From positions 434,001 to 498,000 of the forward strand of contig CAJIYH010000002.1 in assembly GCA_905181615.1 (NCBI GenBank): a DNA stretch of 64,000 nucleotides. The letters run 5' to 3'. Positions 62,067-64,000 of the stretch are shown one piece after another. A program made the position numbers and the translations under genes. This stretch comes from an uncultured Flavobacteriaceae bacterium. GTDB lineage: Bacteria > Bacteroidota > Bacteroidia > Flavobacteriales > Flavobacteriaceae. The notes below the pieces were generated by a model that saw only the letters and a program-made list of their open reading frames with translations, was not told the origin of the DNA and made no database searches. Each line of letters begins with the position of its first letter. The stretch's first letter is position 1.

Positions 62067-63494
62067 CTATAAAGTTAACTTTTGATTGAGATCTTCGACA
62101 TACTTTCTAAATTGTTTGTCTGTAAAGGTTAAGTTATCAACTGTTTTGCAAGCATGAAGAACAGTTGCATGGTCACGTTTACCGATCTGACTTCCGATAC
62201 TTGCTAATGAAGCTTTAGTGTATTTTTTAGCAAAATACATTGCCAATTGTCTTGCCTGAACAATATGACGTTTTCTTGTTTTGGACTGGAGTGTTTCTAC
62301 ATCCATTTGGAAGTATTCTGAAACTACTTTTTGGATGTAGTCTATAGAAACCTCTCGTTTGGTATGTTTCACGAATTTTTCAACAATCTCTTTGGCTAAT
62401 TCGATTGTAATTTCGACTTTATTGAATGAAGACTGAGCTATCAATGAAATAATTGCACCTTCTAATTCTCTTATGTTTGATTTGATGTTTTTAGCAACAT
62501 ATTCAATAATTGGTTCTTCGATTACTACACCATCGCGATAGAGTTTGTTTTTTAAAATAGAAATTCTAGTTTCAAAATCAGGTTGTTGTAATTCAGCAGA
62601 AAGTCCCCATTTGAATCGAGACAATAAACGTTGCTCAATATCTTGCATGTCAACAGGCGCTTTATCCGACGTCAGGATTACTTGCTTTCCGTTTTGATGC
62701 AGGTGGTTGAATATATGGAAGAACACATCTTGTGTTCCTGTTTTTCCAGCTAAGAATTGAACGTCATCGATAATTAAGACATCAATAATTTGATAGAAAT
62801 GAATGAAGTCATTTCGAGTATTCTTTTTAACCGATTCTATATACTGTTGAGTGAATTTTTCAGCAGAAATGTATAGAACAGTCTTATCGGTATATTTCTC
62901 TTTAATTTGAACTCCAATTGCATGAGCTAAATGAGTTTTACCTAATCCTACATTTCCAAAGATAAGTAAGGGGTTAAATGAAGTTCCACCTGGCTTATTG
63001 GCAACAGCATAACCAGCTGAGCGAGCTAAACGATTTGAATCTCCTTCTAGGAAATTTTGAAAATTATAATTTGGATTTAACTGAGACTCGATTTGTAAAT
63101 TTCTAATCCCTGGAATAACAAAAGGATTTTTTAATTCCGCATTCAGAGAACTCAACGGAGCTTCTACATTTTGAGCGAGAACTTGTGATTGTTGTGAACT
63201 TGGAATACTTTCAGTGAAAGGCTGTTTACTTCCAAGTGTATTTTCCATGTTTATGATATACACTAGACGGGCATCTTCACCTAATTCCTGAGTTAATGCT
63301 ATTTTAAGTAATTTCACGTAGTGCTCTTCTAGCCACTCATAAAAAAACTTACTAGGCACCTGAATACTCAATGCTTTATCAGTTAACTTGACAGGAACAA
63401 TTGGTTCAAACCAAGTTTTATATGCTTGTGGTTGAATGTTGTCTTGAATAAATTCAAGACATTTTTCCCAGGAAGATTGAGCAGTTTTTTGCAT
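62067..63494 (-). CDS. dnaA: Chromosomal replication initiator protein DnaA
   Basis: 475 aa. N-domain (SWEKCLEFIQDNIQPQAYKT) binds DnaB/regulators; a linker of ~50 residues; the AAA+ domain has Walker A FGNVGLGKTHLAHAIG, Walker B VLIIDDVQFLAGK and sensor LLSRFKWGLSAE; the DNA-binding HTH ends with the signature IGKRDHATVLHACKTVDNL. Normal length. Followed on the same strand by the phosphatase gene. Confidence 0.98.
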   Translation of the reverse strand: MQKTAQSSWEKCLEFIQDNIQPQAYKTWFEPIVPVKLTDKALSIQVPSKFFYEWLEEHYVKLLKIALTQELGEDARLVYIINMENTLGSKQPFTESIPSSQQSQVLAQNVEAPLSSLNAELKNPFVIPGIRNLQIESQLNPNYNFQNFLEGDSNRLARSAGYAVANKPGGTSFNPLLIFGNVGLGKTHLAHAIGVQIKEKYTDKTVLYISAEKFTQQYIESVKKNTRNDFIHFYQIIDVLIIDDVQFLAGKTGTQDVFFHIFNHLHQNGKQVILTSDKAPVDMQDIEQRLLSRFKWGLSAELQQPDFETRISILKNKLYRDGVVIEEPIIEYVAKNIKSNIRELEGAIISLIAQSSFNKVEITIELAKEIVEKFVKHTKREVSIDYIQKVVSEYFQMDVETLQSKTRKRHIVQARQLAMYFAKKYTKASLASIGSQIGKRDHATVLHACKTVDNLTFTDKQFRKYVEDLNQKLTL

Positions 63495-63505
63495 TAATGG
63501 TAAAC

Positions 63506-63513
63506 CAAACTTA
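63506..63513 (-). promoter_or_regulatory. -7 promoter box of dnaA
   Basis: Minus-strand TAAGTTTG matches TAnnTTTG and lies 11 nt before the dnaA ATG. No convincing -33 TTG at the usual distance. Confidence 0.5.
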
Positions 63514-63563
63514 TTTTAAATTCAAGCAAATTACATCAGCTGAATTGGATTACAAATATTAAC

Positions 63564-63585
63564 ACTTTTTTTTTAAAAAAAAAGT
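63564..63585. repeat. Perfect 22-nt A/T palindrome upstream of dnaA
   Basis: AC, nine T, nine A, GT: a perfect inverted repeat in the 166-nt dnaA/thioesterase intergenic region. May be an intrinsically bent or easily melted stretch, or a terminator-like element. No DnaA-box (TTATCCACA-like) cluster was found near it. Confidence 0.5.
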
Positions 63586-63660
63586 CATATTGCTATTGAT
63601 TTTTAAGTTTTTTTTTCGCAGATTATAGGATATTTAATAATCTTATTTATTATATACATT

Positions 63661-64000
63661 ATGAAGCAATTTACATCTAAACCCTTACTTGTGCGATATG
63701 GAGAAACTGACCAGATGGGTGTAGTGCATCACAGTAATTATCTTAGGTATTTTGAAGTTGCTAGGTTAGAGTGGCTTAGTGCCCTTGGCGTATCTTATGC
63801 TTTAATGGAAAAAGAAGGTTTGATAATGCCGGTTATAGATGTGAAAGTAACATACAAAATTCCTGCTCTGTTCGATGATTCATTAACAATTTATATTTTT
63901 TTAAGAGAGCTTCCTAGGGTAAAAATTATTTTTTCTTATGAAATAAAAAACCAAAAAGATGAAATTGTGTGTAACGGAGAAACCACTTTAGCGTTTTTAA
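63661..64000 (+). CDS. Acyl-CoA thioesterase, 4HBT/YbgC type (start only)
   Basis: 113 codons to the right window edge. VRYGETDQMGVVHHSNYLRY with the catalytic Asp-x-x-G-x-V-x-x-x-x-Y pattern and FEVARLEWLSALGVSY mark a hotdog-fold thioesterase. It is divergent from dnaA. The product continues past the window, so length cannot be compared. Confidence 0.9.
   Translation, partial: MKQFTSKPLLVRYGETDQMGVVHHSNYLRYFEVARLEWLSALGVSYALMEKEGLIMPVIDVKVTYKIPALFDDSLTIYIFLRELPRVKIIFSYEIKNQKDEIVCNGETTLAFL

Noticed and set aside
63495-63660. Possible oriC beside dnaA
   Set aside because: No TTATCCACA-like boxes were found in the short intergenic region, so I do not annotate an origin.

Overview
The window looks like chromosomal core sequence of an AT-rich member of Flavobacteriaceae (Bacteroidota). 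Evidence: promoter-like pairs TTG-N19..21-TAnnTTTG in front of several genes, few obvious Shine-Dalgarno sequences, a Rho factor with a large Asn/Gln/Pro insertion, a type IX secretion C-terminal domain, BshB1 (bacillithiol), a split transketolase, a CrtB/CrtZ carotenoid locus, and families typical of the group (DUF4293, DUF3050, DUF1599, DUF6095). No rRNA, CRISPR array, intact insertion sequence or prophage was seen.

Layout. 1-5.4 kb (minus): folE-cysS-yidD-lgt, then an outer-membrane barrel gene and a lipoprotein. 6-10 kb: proS, tRNA-Glu plus rpsT, and convergent rho. 10-19 kb: phosphoesterase, truA with an ABC exporter, cdaA-folP, DUF1599, an orphan peptide-type permease, then tpiA-prmA-clpS. 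19-22.7 kb: a split YeeE/YedE transporter, then glutathione peroxidase, a PLP sulfur enzyme and bshB1, which read as a thiol-metabolism neighbourhood. 22.7-25.4 kb: tRNA-His followed by an accessory, decayed stretch with a direct repeat, a secreted orphan, a small membrane protein and two pseudogenes. 25.4-29.4 kb: barrel protein, M28 peptidase, DUF3050, LysE exporter, HMG-CoA lyase. 29.5-30.5 kb: two adjacent pseudogenes (FMN-binding protein and a membrane protein). 30.6-37.5 kb: guaB, a T9SS mini-protein, two SurA-like chaperones, crtZ-crtB-merR, and tRNA-Leu plus two tRNA-Lys. 37.6-41.6 kb: aroK, a phosphoribosyltransferase, three consecutive pseudogenes, an S4 protein, an FKBP lipoprotein with calcium-type repeats, and a short asparaginase. 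41.6-50 kb: porin-like protein, split transketolase, tgt-lptG-EamA, accA, dnaB. 50-53 kb (minus): thrS-infC-rpmI-rplT. 53-64 kb: DUF6095, murQ, icd, rplS, trmD, htrA, then dapF-GNAT-mltG, an RsmI-like methylase, a low-molecular-weight phosphatase, dnaA and the start of a thioesterase gene.

Most genes are housekeeping. I do not see a defence island or a clearly new multi-gene system. The most notable signals are: (i) infC, whose conserved N-terminus starts at an AUA codon; (ii) a nested hairpin between rpmI and rplT and another in the rplS leader, both candidate ribosomal-protein autoregulatory RNAs; (iii) TAnnTTTG boxes only 4-12 nt before start codons, suggesting leaderless or nearly leaderless mRNAs; (iv) seven decayed genes in three patches plus one frameshifted gene, indicating ongoing gene loss; and (v) a T9SS sorting domain with almost no cargo.
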